Assembly (NCBI GenBank): GCA_017430325.1
Contig: JAFRNE010000035.1
Coordinates: 62,001-126,000 of the forward strand
Length of the DNA stretch: 64,000 nt
Source of the DNA: Eubacterium sp.
GTDB lineage: Bacteria > Bacillota > Clostridia > Lachnospirales > Lachnospiraceae
Direction of reading: 5' to 3'
Shown here: positions 44,608-52,653 of the stretch, piece by piece
Layout: the number at the start of each line of letters is the position of its first letter
How positions within the stretch are numbered: the first letter of the stretch is position 1
Translations under genes and position numbers: made by a program
Notes under the pieces: model-generated
Databases searched by the model: none
The model's input: the letters and a program-made list of their open reading frames with translations, nothing else
Told to the model about the DNA's origin: nothing

Positions 44608-46626
44608 ATGTTTAGATTTTTGTTTAACAGAAGGAATTTAACAAGAATCACAAGGCTTATGCTTTGCAGTTTTCTGATGACATTCTGCATGGCTTTCACA
44701 GTTTGTGCAGAAGATGATAAACAATGGTTAAATATGACATTGGAGGTTGGACAGGAAAGTGATGGAAATAATACGGCCAGCGTTTATGTAACTGCTGAGC
44801 TTTTGGAAGAGGGTAAAACTGCAATAAATGCTACGGGTTATGTGCTTTTTATTATTGAAGATAAAAATAATCCAAATAACAATTATAATGCTAGCAAGGA
44901 GCTCGCAGAGGGATTAGCAGAAATGGATATAACTTCTGTACCGGCGGGGAATTATATATTATCCGCCAACTATTCCGGTGATGATTATTATTTTTCCTGT
45001 GACCAAAATACGACTTTTGAAGTTAAAAATAATGAAAAAATCCTACAAAACATTACTGCTTCCGATGTGACGGCAGCCTACGGTGACACTGACAAGAAAG
45101 TGAGCGTGAGCGCAACTACTGATGGAGATGGAGCGATCAGCTACGCTGTAAAAGAAGGCAGTGAGGATTATATAGGCGTTGATGCTAAGACCGGTGCACT
45201 AACTATAAAAAAAGTTCCTGCGGATGGTATAGCATATGTAATAGTAACGGCGGCTGAAACTGACAACTGCCAAGAGACAATCGAAGAAGTAACAGTTACA
45301 ATCACTAAGGGAACTGCCGTACCGGCTACTGTAACTGCTAATAATCGCCTACGTGATGGTACTGAGAAACCGTTGGTGACTGTTACAGGCACAGCAACAG
45401 GTGAGGGGATGCAGTACGCGCTCGGCTCAGATGAGAAGACGGAGCCGACTAGTGGATGGGACAAAGCAATTCCTGCAAAGACTGAAGCCGGAACCTACTA
45501 TGTATGGTATAAGGCTGTTGGAAATGAAAACTATAATGACAGTAAGGCGGCTGTAGTAACAGTAACTGTCAGTGCTTCTGTTACGGTTACATTTGATTCC
45601 AATGGTGGCTCTGAAGTTGATTCTCAGGTTATAGATAAGGGCGGTAAGGCGGAAGAGCCGGAAGAACCTACAAAAGGTAAATTAACTTTCATTGGATGGT
45701 TCATCGACCCGACTTTGGAAAACTTATATGATTTTGAAAATGATAAAATAAATTCATTTGATTTTTCTTCAGCTATCGAGAAAGACACAAAACTCACTGC
45801 AGTATGGACTGCATTTGCGAGAGTAAATACAATAGGCACCGGCAAAGTAAATTATGCTTATGAAGGTGAAGAGAAGGATGATGAATATGATGATTCGATT
45901 ATTCTCAGTGCTATACAGGGAATGGCTGATACCTTCATTCTGACTGCAAAGGCTGACGAAGGAAGCAGTTTTGTTAAGTGGCAGAAAGTAATAATAGAAG
46001 AGGGTGAAACTCTGGAAGATTCTACGTTTGAGGATTATTCTGAAGACGAGGAGATCACAATTAAGATTACCGAGCCTATAAGTCTTGTGGCTGTATTTGA
46101 AGCAATCGATGAAGATGATAAGGAATACACATCATATGAAAGTGATGCTGAGTGGACTAAGGGAAGTGGTAAGACTCTTATAGTCAGAGCCAAGGGCAGC
46201 AAGAATGATGATGACACTATAAATCATTTCATAGGACTTAAATGCAGCGGCAAGGAGATAGCAAAGAAATATTACAAAACCAAGAAGGGCAGTGTAATAA
46301 TCGAGATCGATCCTGAATATCTTGAAACACTTGAGGCCGGAAAGCATGTGCTTACACTCATGTTTGATGATGCTGATGATCTGGATATCGAGTTTACCGT
46401 ACTGGCTGCAGAAGAGGATGATTCAAAGGATGATACCTCTAAGGATGCAAAGATTGACGTTGATACAGATACAGCTGACACGGGAAATACAACCGGATCA
46501 AATACAGATTCTTCTGCTCAGACCGGTGATAACACACAGATACTACTTGCTTTATTTATTATGATCGATTCAGCACTTGCATTGAATTATCTGATGATAA
46601 AGAAGAGAAAAAGCAGGAAGAACTAA
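44608..46626 (+). CDS. Cell-surface protein: Ig-like domains, InlB B-repeat, X2-like domain, TGD anchor
   Basis: 671 residues. AAGGAGGTG at 44596-44604 sets ATG 44608. Signal peptide 1-34 (cut after FTVCA). Then Ig-like domains (about 40-320), an InlB B-repeat/Listeria-Bacteroides repeat (VTFDSNGGSEVDSQVIDKGG ... FIGWFIDP ... LTAVW, about 323-401), an X2-like domain (YESDAEWTKGSGK ... GKHVLTLMFDDADD) nearly identical in design to that of the 2,382-residue protein, an acidic linker, then SAQTGDN, a hydrophobic helix and KKRKSRK. The last 45 residues match the larger protein closely (IMIDxALALNY). Several N-x-S/T sequons. Divergent from the glycosylation operon. Confidence 0.87.
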   Translation: MFRFLFNRRNLTRITRLMLCSFLMTFCMAFTVCAEDDKQWLNMTLEVGQESDGNNTASVYVTAELLEEGKTAINATGYVLFIIEDKNNPNNNYNASKELAEGLAEMDITSVPAGNYILSANYSGDDYYFSCDQNTTFEVKNNEKILQNITASDVTAAYGDTDKKVSVSATTDGDGAISYAVKEGSEDYIGVDAKTGALTIKKVPADGIAYVIVTAAETDNCQETIEEVTVTITKGTAVPATVTANNRLRDGTEKPLVTVTGTATGEGMQYALGSDEKTEPTSGWDKAIPAKTEAGTYYVWYKAVGNENYNDSKAAVVTVTVSASVTVTFDSNGGSEVDSQVIDKGGKAEEPEEPTKGKLTFIGWFIDPTLENLYDFENDKINSFDFSSAIEKDTKLTAVWTAFARVNTIGTGKVNYAYEGEEKDDEYDDSIILSAIQGMADTFILTAKADEGSSFVKWQKVIIEEGETLEDSTFEDYSEDEEITIKITEPISLVAVFEAIDEDDKEYTSYESDAEWTKGSGKTLIVRAKGSKNDDDTINHFIGLKCSGKEIAKKYYKTKKGSVIIEIDPEYLETLEAGKHVLTLMFDDADDLDIEFTVLAAEEDDSKDDTSKDAKIDVDTDTADTGNTTGSNTDSSAQTGDNTQILLALFIMIDSALALNYLMIKKRKSRKN

Positions 46627-46640
46627 AAATTAATGTAATT

Positions 46641-46685
46641 GATCCCCCGAACTGCTGAGCGATCAGTGGTCCGGGGGATCTTTTT
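46641..46685 (+). terminator. Strong terminator after second surface protein
   Basis: GATCCCCCG (46641-46649) pairs with CGGGGGATC (46672-46680), inner stem ACTGCTGA/TCAGTGGT with two G-T pairs, then five T. Confidence 0.92.
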
Positions 46686-46729
46686 GAGTTGTGCAAATAA
46701 TAGTAGCGGACCTGTCAACTGAAAAGCTA

Positions 46730-46758
46730 TTGATGTTTATACTTAAATAATGTATTAT
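46730..46758 (+). promoter_or_regulatory. Promoter of the 177-residue membrane protein gene
   Basis: TTGATG (46730-46735), 17-bp spacer, TATTAT (46753-46758). Confidence 0.65.
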
Positions 46759-46842
46759 GATTGCGGAAGGATTTGTAAAGACTCCAATTGAAGGTTATAA
46801 GATTTAACTTTGTGTTATTGAGAGTTAAAGGAGGGCGATACT

Positions 46843-47376
46843 ATGAATAATGATAAAAATACTTTAACCAGATTCTTTGCTGGACTGGCGCTTATGATAG
46901 TTGGACTTTTCATATTATTCAACAGAGTCCATGTTGGTCCTGCCGGCTGGGGCGGCTGGGGAAGATTTACAATAGGTAATTTCAGTTTTCCATCAGGTCT
47001 CGTCATAGTACCGTTCATCATCGGTGTTGTATGGATGTTCGGAACCGGTGGAAATCTTGCATCCAAGATATTTACAGCTTTTTCTGTACTGCTCATACTT
47101 GCAGCGATCATAATGAATACAACATTCTGGCTTGACAGAATGACAATGTTTGACTGGATACTTATCCTTGTTATGATCTTCGGCGGTGGCGGAATCGTTG
47201 CTTCAGTTCTCTTCGGTGAGAAGAAGGAACAGAAGGCAGCTGAGAAAAAGGCTGAGGCAAAAGAAGGAGAGGATCAGGGTGCAGTGGCAGCTGATATCAG
47301 TCCTTCAAGAATTAAGAATATCGAAGAAGAGCTTGCAGCTCTGAAGAGAACTATCGATAATAATAAACCTGAATAA
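46843..47376 (+). CDS. Membrane protein with LiaF-like N-terminal region
   Basis: 177 residues. Four hydrophobic segments (about 9-27, 47-65, 73-90, 103-122) with Gly/Trp-rich GPAGWGGWG, then a Lys/Glu-rich tail ending in a coiled-coil-like helix (IEEELAALKRTIDNN). The membrane part resembles DUF5668/LiaF-type domains, but this is a weak call. AGGAGG precedes ATG 46843. Function unknown. Confidence 0.7.
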   Translation: MNNDKNTLTRFFAGLALMIVGLFILFNRVHVGPAGWGGWGRFTIGNFSFPSGLVIVPFIIGVVWMFGTGGNLASKIFTAFSVLLILAAIIMNTTFWLDRMTMFDWILILVMIFGGGGIVASVLFGEKKEQKAAEKKAEAKEGEDQGAVAADISPSRIKNIEEELAALKRTIDNNKPE

Positions 47377-47384
47377 AAAAGTTC

Positions 47385-47414
47385 TTGACAACGGCAGTTC
47401 ATCCGTGTTAACCT
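47385..47414 (+). promoter_or_regulatory. Candidate promoter of rplJL
   Basis: TTGACA (47385-47390), 18-bp spacer, TAACCT (47409-47414), a good -35 with a weak -10. It is embedded in the inverted repeat 47392-47433. Confidence 0.45.
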
Positions 47415-47430
47415 AGCAAACGATGAACTG

Positions 47431-47548
47431 CCGTAGACAGCAGGTGCCGCAAGGCGTAATGAGTTTGACTCCCCTGCCGAGGAAAGAATCGTTTTTGACT
47501 TTGATCAATTATGAATTTTTTATCCCATACGGTATGTATGGGATTTTT
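47431..47548 (+). promoter_or_regulatory. Ribosomal protein L10 leader with terminator
   Basis: CCGTAGACAGCAGGTGC (47431-47447) and CCCTGCCGAGGA (47472-47483) are the conserved kink-turn core of the Firmicute L10 leader (Rfam L10_leader), to which the L10-L12 complex binds. It is followed by a hairpin ATCCCATAC/GTATGGGAT (47522-47544) and a T-run, the expected autoregulatory terminator. Excess L10(L12)4 should favour termination. Confidence 0.88.
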
Positions 47549-47595
47549 CTTTTTCGCGCAGTCATTATTATTCTAATAAGGAGGAAGCGAAAGAT

Positions 47596-48087
47596 ATGGC
47601 AAAGGTTGATATTAAAGCACCTATTGTTGACGAGATCAAGGCTACTATCGATGGCGCTGCATCAGTTGTACTTGTTGATTACCTCGGTCTTACTGTTGAG
47701 CAGGATACGAAGCTTCGTAAGAACCTCAGAGCAGAAGATATCACATATAAGGTATACAAGAATACACTTATCAAGCGTGCAATCGAAGGAACAGAGTTCG
47801 AAAGCCTGTCAAAGGATCTCGAAGGTCCTACAGCTATCGTAGTATCTAAGAAGGATGCAACAGCTCCTGCAAGAGTAATAGCTGATTTTGCTAAGACAGC
47901 AAGCAAGCTTGAGCTTAAGTCTGGTGTTGTTGAAGGTACATACTATGATGCGAATGGTATCCAGGCAATTTCTCAGATCCCATCAAGAGAGGTACTTCTT
48001 TCAAGACTTCTTGGAAGCTTACAGTCACCAATCGCAAATCTTGCTCGTGTTATCAATCAGGTTGCAGAGCAGAAGGCAGAGGCTTAA
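47596..48087 (+). CDS. rplJ: 50S ribosomal protein L10
   Basis: 163 residues, normal L10: DYLGLTVEQDTKLRKNLR, YKVYKNTLIKRAIEG, GPTAIVVSKKDATAPARVI, PSREVLLSRLLGSLQSP and the C-terminal L12-binding helix. Anchors L7/L12 on the large subunit. AGGAGG precedes ATG 47596. Regulated by the L10 leader. rplK and rplA are not upstream as is common. Confidence 0.98.
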   Translation: MAKVDIKAPIVDEIKATIDGAASVVLVDYLGLTVEQDTKLRKNLRAEDITYKVYKNTLIKRAIEGTEFESLSKDLEGPTAIVVSKKDATAPARVIADFAKTASKLELKSGVVEGTYYDANGIQAISQIPSREVLLSRLLGSLQSPIANLARVINQVAEQKAEA

Positions 48088-48158
48088 TTAGAGCCTAAAA
48101 CAATCAGAAATACGGGCAGATGACCCGAAACAATTAATTTAAATCGGAGGATAAAAAA

Positions 48159-48524
48159 ATGACTATTGAAGAATTCGTAGCAGAGATTGATAAATTATCA
48201 GTTCTTGAGTTAAACGATCTTGTAAAGGCAATCGAGGAGAAGTATGGTGTTTCTGCAGCAGCAGGTGTTGTAGTTGCAGGTCCTGCAGCAGGCGCAGCTC
48301 CAGCTGAGGAGAAGGATTCATTCGACGTTGAGCTTACAGATGTAGGTCCAAACAAGATCAAGGTTATCAAGGTTGTTCGTGAACTTACAGGTCTCGGACT
48401 TAAGGAAGCTAAGGACGCTGTTGAGGGCGCACCAAAGGTACTTAAGGAAGGCGCATCTAAGGCAGAGGCTGATGATATGAAGGCTAAGCTTGAGGCTGAG
48501 GGAGCTAAGATTACTCTTAAGTAG
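48159..48524 (+). CDS. rplL: 50S ribosomal protein L7/L12
   Basis: 121 residues. N-terminal dimer domain ([20 protein letters not shown]), Ala-rich hinge, and C-terminal factor-binding domain with [20 protein letters not shown]. Forms the stalk that recruits translation GTPases. Followed by a terminator instead of rpoB. Confidence 0.98.
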   Translation: MTIEEFVAEIDKLSVLELNDLVKAIEEKYGVSAAAGVVVAGPAAGAAPAEEKDSFDVELTDVGPNKIKVIKVVRELTGLGLKEAKDAVEGAPKVLKEGASKAEADDMKAKLEAEGAKITLK

Positions 48525-48547
48525 TTTTAACTATAAGTCATTACTGC

Positions 48548-48583
48548 GGGTATGTATCCTAAGTGATATATGCCCGTTTTTTA
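48548..48583 (+). terminator. Terminator after rplL
   Basis: CGGGTATGTAT (48548-48558) pairs with ATATATGCCCG (48567-48577), two G-T pairs, then six T. Confidence 0.85.
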
Positions 48584-48607
48584 TTTCCACATATATTTTA
48601 ATGCTAC

Positions 48608-48636
48608 TTGCAGTTATCTGAAATAAGTAATAGAAT
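48608..48636 (+). promoter_or_regulatory. Promoter of the SsuABC-like operon
   Basis: TTGCAG (48608-48613), 17-bp spacer, TAGAAT (48631-48636). Confidence 0.55.
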
Positions 48637-48672
48637 GTATCAAAAAGTAAAGCAGAAAGAAGGAAGCTTAAA

Positions 48673-49698
48673 ATGAAGAAATTAACCAGATTGGTTGTAT
48701 GCGTTATGGTATTTATCCTTATGCTCGCAGTTGCCGGATGTGGCAAGAAGAAGGATGAGAATAAGGATGAGAAGACTGAAGAGAAGGCCGAAGAAGATAC
48801 AGAGGTGAAGTCGGACGTGACAGTCAGAGTCGGTTCGCTTAAGGGACCTACATCTATCGGTCTCGTTGATATGATGGCAAAGTCTGACGAGGGAACAACT
48901 TCAGGAAAATACACCTTCAAGATCGCAGCTCAGGCTGACGAGATTACAGGCGCTCTTGTTTCAGGAGATATTGATATTGCACTGATACCTGCAAATGCAG
49001 CATCTATCCTCTACAATAAGACAGAGGGTAAGGTTACTGTCATTGATATAAATACACTTGGTGTTCTTTACTGCGTAACAGGAGACGGAAGCATCACTTC
49101 CGTTGAGGATCTTGCAGGTCATTCTGTTATCTCTATGGGACAGGGAACAACTCCTGAATATGTTCTGAGATACCTTCTTGAGACAGCAGGTGTTAAGGAT
49201 TGTGAAGTGATATTTGTTTCTGAGGCTACAGAGGCTGCTGCGCTCCTTAGTGAGGATCCCAATATGATAGCTATACTTCCACAGCCGTTTGTTACAGCAG
49301 CTACAAAGAAGAATGATAAGCTCAGCGTTGCATTTTCTCTTACAGAGGAGTGGAACAGGCTTTCAGGCGTAAATTCTTTCGTAACAGGTGTTACAGTTGT
49401 TCGTACTGATTTCCTTAAGGAGCATGAGGATGCAGTTAAGCTCTTCATGGATGAGCATAAGGCAAGTGCGGCGGCTGCAACAGAGAATCTTGATGCTACA
49501 GCTGAAAAGGTTGCAGAGCTGGGGATAGTAGAGAAGGCAGAGATCGTCAAGCTTGCGATCCCTAACTGCAATATAACCTATGTTGACGGAGCAGACATGA
49601 AGACAGCTATTTCTGATTACCTTACAGTGCTTTATAATATGGCGCCTGAATCAGTTGGCGGAAAGCTTCCGGGAGATGACTTCTATTATTCAAAATAA
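48673..49698 (+). CDS. ABC transporter substrate-binding lipoprotein (NMT1/SsuA-like)
   Basis: 341 residues. Lipoprotein signal with lipobox LAVAGC (Cys23), then a Lys/Glu-rich tether. The body follows the NMT1/THI5/SsuA fold: VRVGSLKGPTSIGLVDM, GDIDIALIPANAASILYN, DLAGHSVISMGQGTTPEYVLRYLL, VIFVSEATEAAALL. Binds a small organic solute (sulfonates, pyrimidines and riboflavin are known in the family) outside the membrane. First gene of a three-gene transporter operon. Confidence 0.88.
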   Translation: MKKLTRLVVCVMVFILMLAVAGCGKKKDENKDEKTEEKAEEDTEVKSDVTVRVGSLKGPTSIGLVDMMAKSDEGTTSGKYTFKIAAQADEITGALVSGDIDIALIPANAASILYNKTEGKVTVIDINTLGVLYCVTGDGSITSVEDLAGHSVISMGQGTTPEYVLRYLLETAGVKDCEVIFVSEATEAAALLSEDPNMIAILPQPFVTAATKKNDKLSVAFSLTEEWNRLSGVNSFVTGVTVVRTDFLKEHEDAVKLFMDEHKASAAAATENLDATAEKVAELGIVEKAEIVKLAIPNCNITYVDGADMKTAISDYLTVLYNMAPESVGGKLPGDDFYYSK

Positions 49699-49781
49699 AT
49701 GACCAGACCATCGGTCCGATATTGACGTAAAACACTGATGCAGGCAGTGATCGATGCGTTTAGACCAGAGAAAGAGGCTCT

Positions 49782-50543
49782 ATGAAAAAGAGTATTAAGA
49801 CGATAATAATCATAATATTCTGGCTTGCAGTGTGGGAGTGTGTATCACTTATGATCGATAATCCCATACTGATGGCCGGGCCCTATGAAACAGTGAAGGC
49901 ACTTGCAGAGATGGCGGGAGAGAAGGATTTCTGGCTGTCGCTGAAGAACTCCTTCCTGAATATCACGGGTGGTATAATACTCGGCTGCGTGAGCGGTGTC
50001 ATACTGGCCTGTCTTTCGGGCGGCTTTTCTATCGTGCGAGAGATGCTCTCACCCTTCGTAAAGGTGATCAAATCCATCCCGGTAGTGAGCTTTGTTGTGA
50101 TAATACTACTATGGTGCGGAAATGAACATCTTTCACTTATCATTTCGGCGCTTATCACGTTTCCTATATTTTACCTTTCGATACTGGAGGGACTTAAGGG
50201 GACTGATAAGAAGCAGCTGGAAATGGCAGCTGTATTTAAGATGAAACCGTTCCATAAGGTGAAATACATCTATATGCCGGCACTCAGGCCGGCGATCATG
50301 AGCGCTGTACAGCTTGCAGTCGGAATGGGCTGGCGAAGCGGTGCGGCGGCAGAGGTAATAGGACAGCCGCTTCTCACTATGGGAAACGGCCTTTATCGTT
50401 CAAAGATATTTCTTGCGACCGACAGGTTATTTGCCTGGACGGTAATGATCATACTTGTTTCTGTTGTTTCGGAGAAGCTGTTTAAGCTGCTGGCGGGTTT
50501 ACTCTATGGTAATAAAAATACAAAAGCTGACAAAAGTATATAA
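49782..50543 (+). CDS. ABC transporter permease (SsuC/TauC type)
   Basis: 253 residues with six hydrophobic segments. IKSIPVVSFVVIILLWCG and the EAA-type loop LEMAAVFKMKPFHKVKYIYMPALRPAI are typical of the SsuC/ThiX-like inner membrane subunit. It lies 83 bp after the binding protein and overlaps the ATPase gene by 38 bp. Confidence 0.92.
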   Translation: MKKSIKTIIIIIFWLAVWECVSLMIDNPILMAGPYETVKALAEMAGEKDFWLSLKNSFLNITGGIILGCVSGVILACLSGGFSIVREMLSPFVKVIKSIPVVSFVVIILLWCGNEHLSLIISALITFPIFYLSILEGLKGTDKKQLEMAAVFKMKPFHKVKYIYMPALRPAIMSAVQLAVGMGWRSGAAAEVIGQPLLTMGNGLYRSKIFLATDRLFAWTVMIILVSVVSEKLFKLLAGLLYGNKNTKADKSI

Positions 50544-51207
50544 TGGGGAAAGGGTTCTTGAGGGGCTTTCTGCTGAGTTTAAGACCGGTGGAAGATATCT
50601 GGTGAAGGGTGCTTCCGGTGCGGGCAAGACAACGCTTCTCAGACTCATTATGGGACTTGAGGAACCTGATGAGGGGATGATCATGATCTGCCCGGATGGT
50701 GACGGCAAAACGGCCGGACATGGGAATGCCGGTCAGAAGGATGGGACGACTGAAGGTCGTTCGTGTGAAAAGAATTATAAGGATTACAAAAAAACGATCA
50801 GGAATATAAAAATAAGTGCTGTATTTCAGGAGGACAGGCTTTGCGAAGAGGAGAGCGCAGTGACCAATATAAGGATCACGAATCCTGAAGTTAGTACAGA
50901 GATGATAAGAAGTGAACTGAAGAAGCTTCTTGATGCAGAGGATATTGATAAACCGGCTGCCGAGCTTTCGGGCGGAATGAAGAGAAGAGTAAGTATAGTC
51001 CGGGCCTGCATGGCTGGCAGGGGTATTTATCTTCTGGATGAACCTTTTACCGGGCTTGATGCGGGAAATGCAAAGAAGTGCGCAGAATACATCACAGAAA
51101 AGACTAAGGATGGCATACTTCTCATTACTTCGCACCAGGAAGAATACCTTGAATATATACCTGACTTGAATATTATTGATTTTGGCTATGAGAGAAAACA
51201 GAAGTAA
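50506..51207 (+). CDS. ABC transporter ATP-binding protein (SsuB type)
   Basis: About 233 residues. Walker A GASGAGKTT, signature LSGGMKRRVSIVRA, Walker B IYLLDEPF, switch His in LLITSHQEEYL. Between Walker A and the Q-loop (VFQEDRLCEE) it carries an unusual Lys/Gly/Thr-rich insertion (about residues 67-103). The ATG at 50506 lies inside the permease gene, implying translational coupling; an earlier in-frame codon at 50455 is less likely. Confidence 0.88.
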   Translation: MVIKIQKLTKVYNGERVLEGLSAEFKTGGRYLVKGASGAGKTTLLRLIMGLEEPDEGMIMICPDGDGKTAGHGNAGQKDGTTEGRSCEKNYKDYKKTIRNIKISAVFQEDRLCEEESAVTNIRITNPEVSTEMIRSELKKLLDAEDIDKPAAELSGGMKRRVSIVRACMAGRGIYLLDEPFTGLDAGNAKKCAEYITEKTKDGILLITSHQEEYLEYIPDLNIIDFGYERKQK

Positions 51208-52567
51208 AAAATTAAATATCGATATGACAAATGGTCCTATCATGAAGAAGATGATCATGTTTGCATTTCCACTGATGTGTTCAAGCGTGCTTCAGCTTCT
51301 GTTTAATGCTGCGGACACGGTTGTGGTCGGACAGTTTGCCGGAAAGCATTCTCTTGCTGCGGTAGGCTCGAACGGTGCACTTATCAACCTTATGACCAAC
51401 CTTTTTATAGGACTGAGTGTGGGTTCGAATGTACTGATAGCCAAGGCGATAGGTGCAAGAGATAAGGAGCATACGAATAAGCTCGTTCATACTTCTATAG
51501 TCATATCGCTTATCGGCGGTGTATTTCTTATGATATTCGGTATCCTTTTTGCAAAGGATATTCTTGTTATAATGAATGCGCCAAAGGAGGTAATCGGCCT
51601 TGCGACAACCTACCTGAAAATATATTTTGTCGGACTTCCGGCCATGATGGTCTATAACTTCGGAAGTGCGATACTGAGAGCGGTGGGAGATACCAGGAGG
51701 CCACTTTACTTTCTGTCGATAGCAGGTGTTATAAATGTGCTCTTCAACCTGCTTTTCGTTATCGTCTACAAGATGGATGTAGCCGGTGTTGCCTGGGCGA
51801 CGGTTATATCGCAGGTGATCTCGGCAACACTTATCATGATATGCCTTATGAAAGAAGAGAGCGATATCAGAGTGAACCCGAAGCAGCTCGGGATAGATGG
51901 TGATTCCCTTCTGAGGATACTCAGGATAGGTCTGCCGGCGGGACTTCAGGGATCGCTGTTCTCACTTTCGAATGTTGTTATACAGTCATCCATAAACAAG
52001 TTCGGCTCAACTGTTCTTGCGGGTAATTCTGCTGCACAGAATCTGGAGGGCTTCGTATATGTATCAATGAATGCCCTGTATCAGGCTACGCTTTCCTTTA
52101 CAAGCCAGAATATGGGGGCGGGAAGATACGAGAGAGTAGGAAAGATACTGAAAGACGGACTTATACTGGTTGTCATCACAGGAATGGTTCTTGGCGGGCT
52201 GATGGTTCTCTTTGGACACCAGCTGCTGCATATTTATTATCCGAAGCAGGATGTTATAAATAAGGGCTTTGAAAGAATCCTGGTTGTCTGCGGAACCTAT
52301 TATTTCTGCGGCATCATGGATGTAATGGTGGGTTCGATAAGAGGCATGGGTTATTCTGTCATGCCGATGATAGTCTCACTTATCGGAGCCTGCGGTCTCA
52401 GGATAGTATGGCTGAAGACCTTCTTTAAGATGGCTCGTTTCCATAGGCCGTTCTACATCTATATTACCTATCCGGTTTCATGGATCATCACGATCGCGGC
52501 GCATGTCATATGTTTTTATATTGTGAGTAAAAAGCTGCGAAAGACACCTGAAAAAAGTGCCCGCTAA
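51188..52567 (+). CDS. MATE family efflux transporter (first copy)
   Basis: About 459 residues, 12 membrane segments. LLFNAADTVVVGQFAG and its second-half counterpart QATLSFTSQNMGAG are MATE signatures (DinF/NorM-like). Exports drugs or metabolites using Na+ or H+. The start overlaps the end of the ATPase gene by 20 bp without a clear ribosome binding site, so translation is probably coupled. Confidence 0.9.
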   Translation: MRENRSKKLNIDMTNGPIMKKMIMFAFPLMCSSVLQLLFNAADTVVVGQFAGKHSLAAVGSNGALINLMTNLFIGLSVGSNVLIAKAIGARDKEHTNKLVHTSIVISLIGGVFLMIFGILFAKDILVIMNAPKEVIGLATTYLKIYFVGLPAMMVYNFGSAILRAVGDTRRPLYFLSIAGVINVLFNLLFVIVYKMDVAGVAWATVISQVISATLIMICLMKEESDIRVNPKQLGIDGDSLLRILRIGLPAGLQGSLFSLSNVVIQSSINKFGSTVLAGNSAAQNLEGFVYVSMNALYQATLSFTSQNMGAGRYERVGKILKDGLILVVITGMVLGGLMVLFGHQLLHIYYPKQDVINKGFERILVVCGTYYFCGIMDVMVGSIRGMGYSVMPMIVSLIGACGLRIVWLKTFFKMARFHRPFYIYITYPVSWIITIAAHVICFYIVSKKLRKTPEKSAR

Positions 52568-52653
52568 GGGCGGAAAATCTTGAAAAAAAGCGCAAAATCT
52601 GATATTCTGAAAGTGGTTCGAACAGTGTCGTTTTTCTTGGTTTGGGGGTAGAA

